DNA of 64,000 bases from Chlorophyllum brunneum (lineage: Eukaryota > Basidiomycota > Agaricomycetes > Agaricales > Agaricaceae). Both the position numbers and the translations under genes were made by a program. Positions 33,584 to 44,700 of the stretch are shown piece by piece. Numbering within the stretch: position 1 is the first letter of the stretch; every line of letters starts with the position of its first letter. The notes under the pieces are model-generated. The model worked only from the letters and a program-made list of their open reading frames with translations. It was not told where the DNA came from and searched no databases. The stretch is taken from positions 372,001-436,000 of the forward strand of contig OY756145.1 in assembly GCA_963576785.1 (NCBI GenBank), read 5' to 3'.

Positions 33584-33733
33584 GGGGGCAGCATTGGGAG
33601 GTGACTCCAGAGGTCTTGTCGGTAGTTGCTAGCTCGATGATATTGACCGCAATTGCTCGAGAATGTAACATATATACTATCTGACGGATTGAATCAAAGA
33701 GAGGTCATCCAGATGCGTGGGAGAACATCTCAA

Positions 33734-34640
33734 ATGAGACCTTCTGCTCAACTCCCGAGGCAAAGGTTGGGCGAGGATCGGCCACAACTGGACAACAATG
33801 CAGACATTTTGGTCCTCTTCAAACGAGTCTGTCACTTGGATGTCGTGATAAAAGGGTGCAAAGAGGAAGGAGTTGACTGCCTCAGCCGTATCAATTTCCT
33901 GCAATGGGCGTGTTCAGTATCAGACGAACTCTTGTCTATGATCTTGAGGAAGTGCTCAGCCTATTATGACGGGTCGTTGGACGATTTACAACCGCACTAC
34001 TTTCCTTTGGTGTTGGGTGCTGTATCCAGCCGCTGGAGACAAGTAGCATTGGCGACACCTTCCTGTGGACTACCATGGCCATCGAGGTTCGGCACCACCA
34101 AATCGAGAAACATAATTATGTTTTGGATGTCAACCCGGAGAACTGTAAACCATTGGGTGCATTCACCGATCCCTGTTTCCAAAGGTTTAATGAAGAGGTC
34201 TGTTTCGAAGATGGAGACCCAGAGGATGATAATAATCGAAACGAATGCACCTTCAAGTCAATTGAAGACACCCTCTTTCACGATCCCCATGCATAGGACA
34301 TAGAAGCTCTACGGAAGACGGACGCACCAAGGAATTAAATAAAGCGTCGCACATATAGTTTCATTTCTTTGAGCCAACTATGCATAGGTTCCAAGAGTAG
34401 GATAACGGTCAACCGATTGCCGGAGCTTTAGCGTCTTGTCATCTTCACAGCTGGTTCCACTCTCTCTGTTCTCCGTCTCCGCCGCGCAGTGAGATAAATA
34501 TGTATGGGGCTATTTTTCTCATTGCTCTCAGTTGGTGGAATTCCATTTATAGCATCACATCACCCAGACTGAGAGCCTGTCCCTCCGGAATTGACTCCAC
34601 CGTCTCGAAGAACGAATCATTCGTTCGTTCATTCTTGAAG
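33734..34640 (+). pseudogene. F-box protein pseudogene, copy B (1-bp deletion, 3' truncated)
   Basis: ATG 33,734 opens a frame through RVCHLDVVIKGCKEE, the F-box CSVSDELLSMILRKC and HYFPLVLGAVSSRWRQVALATPS. There the reading shifts: copies A and C have TTCCCTGTGG where B has TTCCTGTGG (about 34,062), one C fewer. The continuing protein (LWTTMAIEVRHHQIEKHN to DTLFHDPHA) is in another frame, ending at 34,296. Homology to copy C goes on weakly to about 34,640 and then stops, so the C-terminal third is lost. Confidence 0.72.
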
Positions 34641-35106
34641 AACCTCGGCTGAACTCAAGAGTATTATCCGTCTTGGTTGGCAGCTCAAATTGTCAATTTT
34701 GCTCTGTCTTTACTTATTTACATCCCAAAACGCTTTTCGCTTGTGGCATGCGATAGAGTCACAGCTAAGACCATGGATCGACACGGCCCCATGACTCGTC
34801 GCGTCTTCATGAATCGGTCACGGTCCCTGCTACTCGGGCAGCAGGCATTGTTTGAGGGCGTGTTCTATCTCCAACGTCCAGGAGGTGTAAACCGGTGCGG
34901 GATACTACTTAAGCGAGTCTTCGGTTGATGCCTATCAGTTCTACGAATTACTCGCTTGCGTTGCGGTTGACGCCCATTATCAGCTTGCACTTACGTTGAT
35001 TGGTGCCTCATGTGGGAGGCGTGCACCCGCTAGGAATGCGCCGCCACGTCTCCTTACGCTCACCATCTTGAAGCCACTAGACGTCTATCTTCATTCATTT
35101 TCTCAA
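34641..35106. other. Upstream region of the MscS gene
   Basis: This lies between the truncated F-box copy B and the channel start codon. No gene was seen. Confidence 0.45.
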
Positions 35107-38100
35107 ATGTACCCAGAGACCGGCACCAGTCCTCTGGCGGTCCCTCTTAGGGTTGGTGCACCACCCCTACCCACTCCATCGGCCCAGGTACTCGGCCATG
35201 CTGATGCGGTCAATCAAGCAGAGCGTGCTGAGATACCAGGCCTTCCCTACACTGGGCAGCAAGGCCCGAGTTGGGACGTATTCTCCGGTGTCAAGAAATT
35301 CGAGCACGATTACAAGGAATTTGAGCCTCGACATGCAAGTCAGGCACACTTGGTTTTTGCGGATGGTGATGTGGCGAATAACAAGGTGAGTGTGGTGTTC
35401 CGACATGAATGAAGACTGCGCCGCTGAAAGCAGATGCAGTTCACAAAGTTCTATCAGTACCTACTCAACTTCTCAATCATCACACGCTGGATTCTATTCA
35501 TTATCCCTGTTCTTGCTATCTTGTGGATACCGGGTATCCTATCTTTGACGCTGTACCCGAGGGCCACTGTAAGCAGACTATTCGAATGGTGTTTCAAGGA
35601 ACCGAATCGGTCATCAGATATGGGGCGTTAAACTACTCTGGTGGAGCATCTGGTTTACCATCTGCTGGGCAGGTACGTAGACCAGTCTCAAATTGACTGC
35701 GTAGCTCCCTGATTCAACCCACACCCAGGTTGGTGGGCTGCACTAGCCTTCGCGTGAGTTCTTGTTGCTGAACGCCCAGAATGCTTGGAGCTGACGTTAT
35801 ACAGACGAATCCTTCCAGTCGTTGCGCGTTCGACGATTGGTATCATGGCTGTTGCATCTAGGAGATACATTGATTGGCTACAGGCACTTCACCGGTCCGT
35901 TGCGTGTGTTTTTATCCCCGTCCCTGTGTCTGACCAGCGCTTTGGCAGATACATTACTTTTTCCATTTGGACTCTCAGTATTTGGGTCACTTGGGTCCCT
36001 ATCATCGACAATAACCAACATAATGCCGGTCACAAGAGTATTGATGCCGTAGATCTCGTCGCGAAACTTCTTTTCGCCTTTCTTCTCTGCTCCGGTATAC
36101 TTTTGTTCGAGAAACTCGCCATTCAATGGATTGCTGCCAAATTCCATGAACGATCTTATGCGGGTCAGTCTGTCGCTCCTCGTGGGCTAGATTTTAGCTT
36201 ACCTCCCAGGGTTTCAGAACGTATTGCTGATCAAAAATTTGCTGTTAGTGCAATTGTCACGCTTTATCGCTATTCCAGAGATATTCCTGGCCGGACCGAC
36301 GCTCTTCGTTCGGGGCCGAGCCCCAGAGGAACATCTGCCACTCCCAAGCGCGTCCTCAAAAAAATGCGTGATGGTGTTCGTCATGCTGCAACAGCTACCA
36401 CAACGGCACTTGGAAATGTGGCATCTGAGATCACTGGCAGGTGAGGGGTTGTGTTCTGCGTGAATGGTGTACTAAATGCCTGGAAAGTTCGGTCTTACAG
36501 CCCAACTCACCTCAAGCTATGGTAAAAACAGCTTTGGAATCTGCCAACAGAACTCGTCTGGTAAGTCTACCGTTTGCGATGGGCTGGAGCGGATATTAAT
36601 TTTGGGCAAATATAGCTCGCTCGTAGAATCTTTTACTCGTTCGCCAAACCTGGTGCGGGCTATCTTTTCGAACAAGACATCGCTGGTTTTTTCCCTCCGG
36701 AAGAGGTTTCTCAAGTGTATGCTCTTTTTGACAGAGACGGAAATGGTGATGTTTCACGAGAAGAGGTTGAAATGTCTTGCTTGTGAGCATCTAGATTAAT
36801 TCAACACCGCTACCCATCACATCTCCTTTTGCCTTAGGGAATTCCATAGGGAACAGCTGTCTATCGAACATTCGATGCGGGACCTTGATTGCGCTGTTGG
36901 CCGCCTCGACAACGTTCTGATGTCCGTGTACGTGGTGGTGGCTCTCTTAATCATCGCCGTCTCTGTAGTGCGTGCAAATCGCCAAAAAGTAAAATATTTA
37001 TTGAGTTCCTTTGGATGTACAGGAAGCACAGCTCCTCAGTATTATAACTGGTGCTGGAGTTTTGGTCCTTGGTGAGCCCGAGATAATGGTGGCTCTTATA
37101 TCAATTCTGATGATCATATGCCCCTAGGTCTGAGCTGGCTGATCGGTGGTAGTTTGCAGGAAGTCTTAGCTTGTATTATCTTCCTCTTCGTCAAGCATCC
37201 TTTCGACGTCGGGGATCGCGTTGTAATCAACAAAGAGACCTATACTGTCAAAGAAATCCGCCTCTTGAGCTCTGTTTTCCTCGATTCCGGATCAACGCTT
37301 GTTCAGGCTCCGAATCAGATACTAAATTCACTGGTAAGGCTAATCCCCTATCAGTCGCACTGTACCTTTTTCTCATAATAGAATCGATAGTTCATCCAAA
37401 ATCTCCGTCGAAGTCCTCAAGTGCGTTGGTCCGTGTCTGTTTTGGTGACCGCTCAACGATCTCATCGGGTGATAGATGTCGGAGACCTTCACGTTCGATG
37501 TTACGTATTCCACCACGTTTGAGGACCTTGAGAAGCTCCGCTACAAGATGCTCGAGTTCGTCACAGCCGAGGGACGCGACTTTCTGCCTTCTTTCGACGT
37601 GACGGTCAAAGGCAATACCCTTCAGTTCTAGTCCAGACGGCTCCATAGTTGACGTACTTCTCTTAGATATCCCTGGACAGGAGCACCTGACGCTAACAGC
37701 CGATATCAAATATAAGAGCAACTGGCAACAAGGAGCACTGAAAGGTACGTGCTATCAATCATCCAGTGTGATAAGCTTTCGTCTCGTCCTCATTCTTGGT
37801 CCTTTTCAGCCAGGCGTCGTAATAAATGGATCTGCACTCTGAAAACTGTTCTTGGTGAACTAAATATCTACGGTCCTAAAGGCAACCCGAATGCCCCTCC
37901 TACCACTACCCGCTATACTCAGGTTCCTTGGGAATTGGTTCAAACTCAAGACCGAGAAGAAGCGGAAAAGAAGGCCCACTATGTAGAGGCCCATGTACCG
38001 CTTGGTGGCTGGCAGCTCCGCGACAAGAACGATGTGATCGGTGAGTCCTCAATTATTCGTCAAACAATATTCTGCACCGTTGACAGGTTTTGTCAGCTAA

Positions 38101-38353
38101 CCCTGTCGATGATGTTTTCGGCGGAGCCAGTGAGGTAGGCAGCATACTAGTATATTTTGTGAATTTTGATATTAACAAATGTTAATTGTAGGTACGAATG
38201 GTAAATCCCAGGCTAACCCTTTCTGAGGACGGGCTGCGGCAAAGGATTGCACCTGCACAGGCTATCTCCATGCCTGCTCCAACGTCCACGCCCTCTGTGT
38301 CTCCTCCATCTCGTCCTCCACAAGAATCGATTGAGTTGACACCTCGAACTTAA
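35107..38353 (+). CDS. EF-hand mechanosensitive ion channel, MscS family, 773 aa, 18 exons
   Basis: All 18 exons join in phase (first 35,107-35,385; last 38,192-38,353). N-terminal soluble part, then at least four hydrophobic spans (IITRWILFIIPVLAILWIPG, VKLLWWSIWFTICWAGWWAA, ITFSIWTLSIWVTWV, LLFAFLLCSGILLFEKL). An EF-hand (DRDGNGDVSREEVE, about residue 400) follows, then spans VVVALLIIAVSV and LSIITGAGVLVLGLSWLIGGSLQEVLACIIFLFV. MscS core: KHPFDVGDRVVI, ILNSLFIQNLRRSPQ. The C-terminus has the DIKYKSNWQQ block and a Pro/Ser-rich tail. This is the build of fungal Msy1/Msy2-type channels of ER or plasma membrane, which release ions under osmotic stress with Ca2+ control. One intron (37,612-37,666) appears to be GC...AG. 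Confidence 0.9.
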
Positions 38354-38554
38354 AAGTGTACCAGATGTGGGGCGGAATTTCGGTTTTATGTCACGTTATA
38401 GATATTCAGGTGGCTCAGATCCGACAGCTTTTTTCATCGGCGCACTCCCCGACTCCACGGTACTCAGTGAGGGAGATGAATCGTACTTGCATCCTTTTTC
38501 AATTGATGTGTCGTCCGGATATTTTCGATATTCCCATGGGAGCTTTTGGTCAAA

Positions 38555-38692
38555 GTAACCCGACTGCCGTTTCTGTAGACCAATCATGCTTGAGACAGAA
38601 TGCTTGAGCATAAATCTGGTTAATCACGTCTTTGTTTCGGCTGTATCAAAGGGACCAGTGGACCCTGCCCTTCGATGGGTCCGCCGGGCTGA
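38555..38692 (+). pseudogene. Ghost of a third cysteine-rich peptide gene
   Basis: CCGACTGCCGTTTCTGTAGACC (first 20 bases compared) parallels exon 4 of the intact peptide genes (GGCTATCGTTGCTGCGGACC). 38,641-38,692 parallels exon 5: C TGT ATC AAA GGG ACC AGT GGA CCC TGC, ending in TGA. The acceptor TTTATAG is replaced by TTTCGG, and exons 1-3 and the promoter are not recognisable. It sits just before F-box copy C, as the intact peptides sit before copies A and B. Confidence 0.6.
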
Positions 38693-38774
38693 GTCCAGCA
38701 CATGGCTTTCTTCAATATAGTTCACATTACGCGCCCGGTGTGTTCACATCCGCTTGCGTGAGAAAGCGTCTTTA

Positions 38775-41063
38775 ATGATACCTTCTGCTCAACCCTCAAG
38801 GCAAAGGTCAGATGAGCGTCTGCCCTCGTTGGGCCACGGTGTAGATATTTCTACCCTCTCCGGACGAGTCTGCCACCTGGACACCGTGATAAAGAGGTGC
38901 AAAGAGGAACGAATTGACTGTCTCAACCGCATCAATTTCCTACAATCTCGGGCATGTTCAATACCAGAAGATGTCCTGTCCATAATCTTCGAGTTTGCCG
39001 GCCCACCCATTAATGCAGAAGAAAGGGTTTTCTACGATGAGATGGGAATGAGGGAAGCGACGATGAAGCGCTCTGAATACTATGAGAGGCTTCGAGAGTT
39101 GGACGATTTGGGATCGTGCTAACTTTCCTTTGGTTTTGGGTGCCGTATCCAACCGTTGGAGATAGGTAGCATGGGGGATGCCTTCCCTGTGGACTACCAT
39201 GGTCATCGAGGTTCGGCACCGTCAAATCAAGAAACATAGTGGTGTCTTGAACCTCTATCTGGAGAACTGCAAACCGTTGGGTCTCGATTTCCGAATGTTC
39301 AATGAAGAAATGGGTTTCGAAAATGAAGACTCAGAGTACGATGACTACCATGATCATGATGATCGCAATCTCTGCACTTTGGAACCAATTGAACACGCCC
39401 TCCCTCACGACTCCCGTGCAAAACACGTCAAAGCTCTACGGGTGACGGATGCACCAGGGAGATAGATAATAGGTTGCACCTACAGTTTGGTTTCTTTGAG
39501 GGAACTATGGATAGGTTCAAAGGGTGACCGTGGTGGGATAACGGTCATGGCCAACGGATTGGCAGAGCTTCAGCGTCTCGTCGTTTTCTCAGCTGAATCC
39601 ATCACCTTACCTCTCCCTTCCACTCTCACCGTTCTTCATCTCCATAGCACTCCGGGAGAAATCTGCTTATATGGAGCGGATCCCATTACCTTGGACTCGA
39701 CGCTGCCTTCTGGAAGAATCGACCGTTCGTTCGTCCACTCTTAGAAAACCTTGGCTTGGTTCAAGGTTATAATACGTCTTGGGGCAAGGATTTTATTGAA
39801 AATGTTACTACTCCAAATCTCGAGCTTCTGAGATGGGATGCGTGTCCCTATCACATCGGATTTGTCACACCTGACGAACAGAGCAGAGTGAAAGAATTCT
39901 TGACTCGTTTACCGCAAAGTCTTAAACTCTCGAGGCGTATCGCATCGGCGGGAGTGTAGATCGATTCAGAGGCGCATCCCCACCCCCCTTGGAGCTGGCC
40001 GTCGAGTGCATTCCTCAAGTTGAACACCTCATTCTGACAAAATACTATCTCGATAGCGTTGGGCGGGTCGTAGAGTCCCTCGTTGGACCAGCTGGATTCC
40101 CGGAGGTCCTGCGCATACAGTGTGAAGACGGACGGACGGTTACTCACGAAATCTCAACCGATCACCCTCTTCCATAAGATCGACACCCACTGGTCGGCAC
40201 ACACCGACAGCCCCTGTCGGTCGACGACGGCCCCGACACACGCCCCTGACCAGTCTCTACAACGGGTACCGCTAGCGTAACGGCGCTCCGACTATGCCAA
40301 ATATTATACACACCAAGGAATTACTGTACCATTCACTGCCGGCATTTCAAGCCTCGGGTTTCGTGCACTCTTAGGCAATCCCAATTCTAAAAACTTGACC
40401 TTCCTTCATACTTCCTTAAAAGAACTATTTTTTGCTCATCCCCGTTCACTTTTTCAGACCTTGTAGCACAGATTAGATACGATAGACCGGTAGAGAAGTA
40501 GTATATAAGGGCTACTTCGAGGACGGAAGAAGACAGCTTGCTCAGAGACCGTATTGACTCCCTAACAAATTTCTCATTTGACATTCTCTCTCTATCTCTC
40601 CCTCTCTCAGTACCAATCACTGCTCTCTTAATAATTTAATTCTCTGCTTCCATAACTTTCTGGATCCGCGAAGACAGTATCAGTATTGAATTGAAGCCGG
40701 CGATCGACGAACGCGACCGTACACGTCTCGACCGAACTCGCAATTCCCTTTTCTAGGGAAACAACGTTGAACTTACTTCAACAGAGTCGGGGGGACTGGA
40801 GGACGGATGATATCGTGTTGTTCGAGAATCCGTGCCAGGTAACAAAGATTGGATCGTCTATATTACGGCACGTTGTCGCTAGGGCCGGTGCAATTGGTTC
40901 GTCCAAATTTCGGGTCGAGTTGTCGGGCTATCGGATTAGGTGGGAGAAGAAGGTCTGGGAAGAGATCAGGGAGATCGCTCGAGGAGGGTTTGATTTGCAA
41001 CTTGTGGAAGGGAGGGAGAAGACAGATTGGACGGCTGAAAGTTACTTCCACATAAAGGCATAG
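38775..41063 (+). pseudogene. F-box protein pseudogene, copy C (carries a solo-LTR-like insertion)
   Basis: ATG 38,775 opens MIPSAQPSRQRSDERLPSL, RVCHLDTVIKRCKEERIDCLNR and the F-box CSIPEDVLSIIFEFAGPP. It breaks at 39,119 (extra A: GTGCTAACTTTCC against GTCCTACTTTCC in copy A) and has a TAG shortly after (AGATAGGTAGCA; copy B has AGACAAGTAGCA). Later blocks (TMVIEVRHRQIKKH, ANGLAELQRLVVFSAESI, FRVELSGYRIRWEKK) remain in changing frames. The longest and best-preserved of the four copies, but not functional. A 660-bp insertion splits it at 40,121-40,780. Confidence 0.74.
40121..40780 (+). mobile_element. 660-bp solo-LTR-like insertion with ACAG target duplication
   Basis: Comparison with copy A places an insertion between ...GCGCATACAG and ACAGAGTCGG.... 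ACAG at 40,117-40,120 and at 40,781-40,784 is the 4-bp target duplication. The insert begins TGTGAAGACG and ends ACTTACTTCA (TG...CA). Inside are a TATA box (AGTATATAAGG, about 40,499) and a CT-rich stretch at about 40,585-40,610, features of an LTR promoter on the plus strand. No internal coding region remains, so it is a solo LTR by inference. Confidence 0.7.
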
Positions 41064-42328
41064 CGGTTATGGACTCAACCGCGCTCGTTAGAGCATTCGC
41101 TGTGCAACCCATATACTCCCTCCTCAGTAATCAAGTGCAAGAAGTCTTCTGTCCCTCTTCCCCGTTTCTATGCCTCCTCCATTTCTATTTCATAACTGTA
41201 AGCTATCCCCTTTAAGTCCAATTGTAGGTCTACACTGTAGATGATCATCTGGAGAAAGTCCCAAATAAATAATGTATTCTACCTAACCTCTTTCTACCTT
41301 CTTTCTTCTCCATCCTACCTTTATAGTATAAAAACATTATCAATCCATTTGTACCTGGTCCCCTATTGTTCTACACCTTGTCCATAGATGATTACCTTCA
41401 TTTTTCTTCTCTTTTTTCAGTCTAATTACTTCATTAAAATATACCTTGGCATATTTCTTTCACACTTCTAAAACTGGGCCATATTCATGTATGTATATAA
41501 GTAGTATGTCTTCGATAGGGGAAGACAGTGAAATACGAATGAGTATCTAAATCCCCTCAAATTCCCAAAGCCACTTTGTCTCTTATCTATCTCAACTCCA
41601 TTAATTACCCAAACTTGATCACCATTTTTCTCGACCATTTCCTGGTCAATTTCTCTCAAACCTTCGACGCTCTGTACCGCTAATCGACTCCTTTTGGTTG
41701 GAAGCAAAGCGGTTGTTGGATTCGGCCGCGCTCGTTAAAGCGTTCATCCACCAGTCCATACCCTCGTTCTACACCAGTAAGATACCGTGTCCCCTGCCTT
41801 TCCTACCCGCACCTCGAATGCTGCCGCGATTGGCACCTCCTTATTTCTGGACCCGTTGTTTTAGTCTCGGTTTCCGCTTCCCGCCTGCGGAGATTTTGAT
41901 CTTGCTACTGTTTTGTGTTCATCTCCATATTTTCATGGATTTGTAATCGGCCTTTCCAAGGATGCCAGTATTTGAGCTCCTTTCCAACGCTTTGTCTGAC
42001 CCGCACCCTCATATTACCAATCAGTCAAACAGTGAAGTCAAGTATCAGCAGTGGCAAATATAGATCTGCCGAGGTCAGAGATTGATAAGTAAGTCGTAGA
42101 CGACTGGTGATATCGATCACAAGTTGGCGTACATGACCACGACTACGTCAATTACATGCCCTTATTTACGTAACAAGATCATGGGATTAGACTCAGGCGG
42201 AACACAGTGGATTGGGGAGTAGAAGAACGGGGTACAAATGATGTAGTAGACTACAATTGCTTATACCGATGGGAGCAAATTGAACCTCGACTTGCTGGCA
42301 AGAGGAGGGTCCGTGGTTTTCCCGAAGT
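41064..42328. other. Region with a direct repeat, no resolved gene
   Basis: About 41,061-41,130 and 41,702-41,770 share a repeated segment (AGCGGTT.TGGA.TC..CCGCGCTCGTTA.AGC). On the plus strand both could encode DS.ALV.AF. The DNA between is T/C-rich. No complete gene could be assembled on either strand. Confidence 0.45.
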
Positions 42329-43460
42329 TCAGAAGTGTGTAAGGAGCCACTTAACAGTAGCGTTGAAGGCACCTTCCTTGCCCTCCTTGACTTTGGGATC
42401 ACTCAAGTCGCCACGAATAGCAAAACCATGGGTGCATCCGTCAAAGTACACCCTCCTGTACCCAGGGGCGAATTTGCCGTTATCGAAAATTTCGTCAGCT
42501 TGAGCTTGCGCGCTCAGTGGGAATTGTTCATCGTTGGTGCAACTGTTGATGAGGAGAGGTGCCTTGGATTCTTTAGCAAATCGCTAGAATAAAAATCAGT
42601 CCCTGGCTGAAGGCCGTGATCTCTGAGATCGCCGGATGAACTTACCTCAAGATCTTTGGGGACAGTGAGCAGAGAAGGGTGTGCGACTGCAACGACCTTG
42701 ACGAGGTTCTCGAAGGCGAGGTCAAAGGCATAGCGACCTACAAGAAATAAGTCCGAATCCAGAATTTGTAATTAAACCGGAATTTACCACCGAAGCAGTA
42801 GCCGACAGCGGCAAACTCTTTCACGCCCTGTTCCTTGAGGCCAGTAATGACCTTGTCCAAAGGCGGGCGGGTGTGCTCAGTGGTGTGATTGACAAACCAT
42901 TTCATGAGGTCAAAGTCCTATCACGAGGATACATCAGCATTCGCTCCCTGGAAGTAAGCAACTACAACGAACGGGCTGATTGAAGGCATCCGGCGCAAGA
43001 GCATCGCCATTGAGGTAATCAGGAATAACGGTCTGTAGAAGGTTGATCAGGGCCCAGCCCATTACCCGGAGAAAACTCTCCACGTACATAGAAACCGTTG
43101 CGAGCGAAATCATCAGCGAGGAGCTGGCACACCAGGTCAGATTTGAAATCTATCTTTATAGCGGAGGGAGCGCACCTGGGAGTTGATCAACTGGTGCCCG
43201 AAGACGTCCGGGAGGAACAGGATGACTTTGTCTTTCGAGTAGTTGGCAGTGGGAGTTGCGGCATAGACTGAAACGCCATTGACAATGGTTTCTTTGCCTG
43301 CAGAAGGTGGGACACTTCAATGACGGGAAGGGCACATTATGGGAGGGCACAGACCTTCAGGAGTTCCCTCGTGCCTAACACCTGGAACGAAATTAATACG
43401 AATGACAACTATGAGAATGAGAGATTATTCACCGCGAATACAATCTTTGCAAAAACTCAT
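42329..43460 (-). CDS. Dienelactone hydrolase family protein, about 8 exons
   Basis: Read on the minus strand from ATG 43,458-43,460 (MSFCKDCIRG) through short exons with GT...AG introns: VRHEGTPEG, KETIVNGVSVYAATP...VILFLPDVFGHQLINSQ, LLADDFARNGFY, PDYLNGDALAPDAFNQP, DFDLMKWFVNH...FAAVGYCFGG, RYAFDLAFENLVKVVAVAHPSLL and ERFAKESKAPLLINS, ending KWLLTHF. The alpha/beta-hydrolase nucleophile is Cys in GYCFGG; the acid is probably Asp in CTNDEQFP and the base His in CTHGFAIRGD. Such proteins hydrolyse dienelactone-like esters; the true fungal substrate is not known. The length (about 250 aa) is normal for the family. Confidence 0.85.
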
Positions 43461-43829
43461 ATCTGTGGTGGAAAATTGGATAATGACTGAAACGAAGTGA
43501 AGCATCCCTTATAAACTGGTGGATTATCCAAAAATGGGGATATGTTTTCGGTGATGTTTCAACGTTCACATGTAACCCGTCGCGTAGGCAGCATGGTCAG
43601 CTACCAAGCGGCTTCAAAGTCACCCCGAATATCATTCATTCCACACTGGGCCGCCATATTTCTGTCGTTTGAATACGAATAAACCTAGAACTTCTCCCAT
43701 TTAGTTTAATAAACTCAAAAATCAACTCCGGGACTAGGGTTGCTTCATCAATGCAAGTACGAACCGAGGTACAAATCAACATATGAAATTTTTGGTACGT
43801 ATGTCCGAGTCCTACCTGAAGGAGAGAGG

Positions 43830-43900
43830 CTCGAATAGGCTCTGTCAAGGCCTTTGATGACGAGGAAGGATGTGCTCCTGGTTGATATCGGAGGACTCCG
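43830..43900 (-). pseudogene. Fragment of thymidylate kinase exon 1
   Basis: GGCTCTGTCAAGGCCTTTGA onward parallels the antisense of the kinase P-loop exon at 28,875-28,935 (GGTCGAGACCTTCGATGACG). It is short and diverged, and lies 5' of F-box copy D, as the intact kinase end lies 5' of copy A. Confidence 0.45.
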
Positions 43901-44112
43901 GTGCGCAACTGGGCTGGGTTGGACTCGGAGTGAAGACTGTGTTTTAGGTAGGAGGCGTGAAGAAGATGCGGAGTTGATCTCGTCTGTAGAATTTTGTTGG
44001 AAATGATGGAATTTGAATCGATGCTATCCCGCCGGAAAAGACTGGACAAGCGAGTAATTTGGAGTGTACACTTACAACCCAAAAGCTAATTTCGGAAATT
44101 GCCAGACACCTT

Positions 44113-44700
44113 CTCTGATGGTTCCTGCTCAGCTCATAAGCCAGCGACCAGGCTTGGACCACGAAACAGGGGTCTTCTTTCTCTTTGCACAACTTCACCA
44201 GTCGGAAACTGTCATCTAAATGGTGCAAACCACTGCCAGCTGGGTTCATCGATTGGATTTCCAAAGGTTCGATGAAAAGATGCATCGTGAAAACGAAGGC
44301 CTAGTGAGGGATGGTGTCAACCTTCGCACTTTGCAGTCGATCGGAAACCTCCTCTTTGACAGATCCCACAAAAATCAGATAAGAACTTTACGAATGGCGG
44401 AGGCACCTAATGAATGAATGTCAAGAGGCATCAACAACCAGGTAATCCATTTTTATGTTCCATAAATCTAAGTATTGGAAGGTCCAGAGCAGTGATGCAT
44501 TGATAATCAACCAGCTCCAGCGCTTCAGCATCATTTTTTCAGTTGATTCCATCACTAGCGACGGGGTTCTTCGATCCTACGCCGAGCAAGTTGACGGCGC
44601 TCAATATTTTTCGCAGGACTACGTAAACCATGTCCACCCACGCAACGTTCAATTGATTATGGGTCCTGTGCAGATAGAGTCAGAGGACTTGGAAGGCGGG
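44113..44700 (+). pseudogene. F-box protein pseudogene, copy D (most decayed)
   Basis: ATG at 44,113 opens MVPAQLISQRPGLDHE, alignable with MIPSAQPSRQRSDERLPSL of copy C, but a stop follows at about 44,217 and the F-box itself is deleted. Later pieces are recognisable: LDFQRFDEKMHRENE (against CFQRFNEEVCFED in copy B), LRTLQSIGNLLFDRSHKNQIRTLR (against CTFKSIEDTLFHDPHA), and the block CTCCAGCGCTTCAGCATC...TTGATTCCATCAC. No working protein can be made. Confidence 0.55.
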
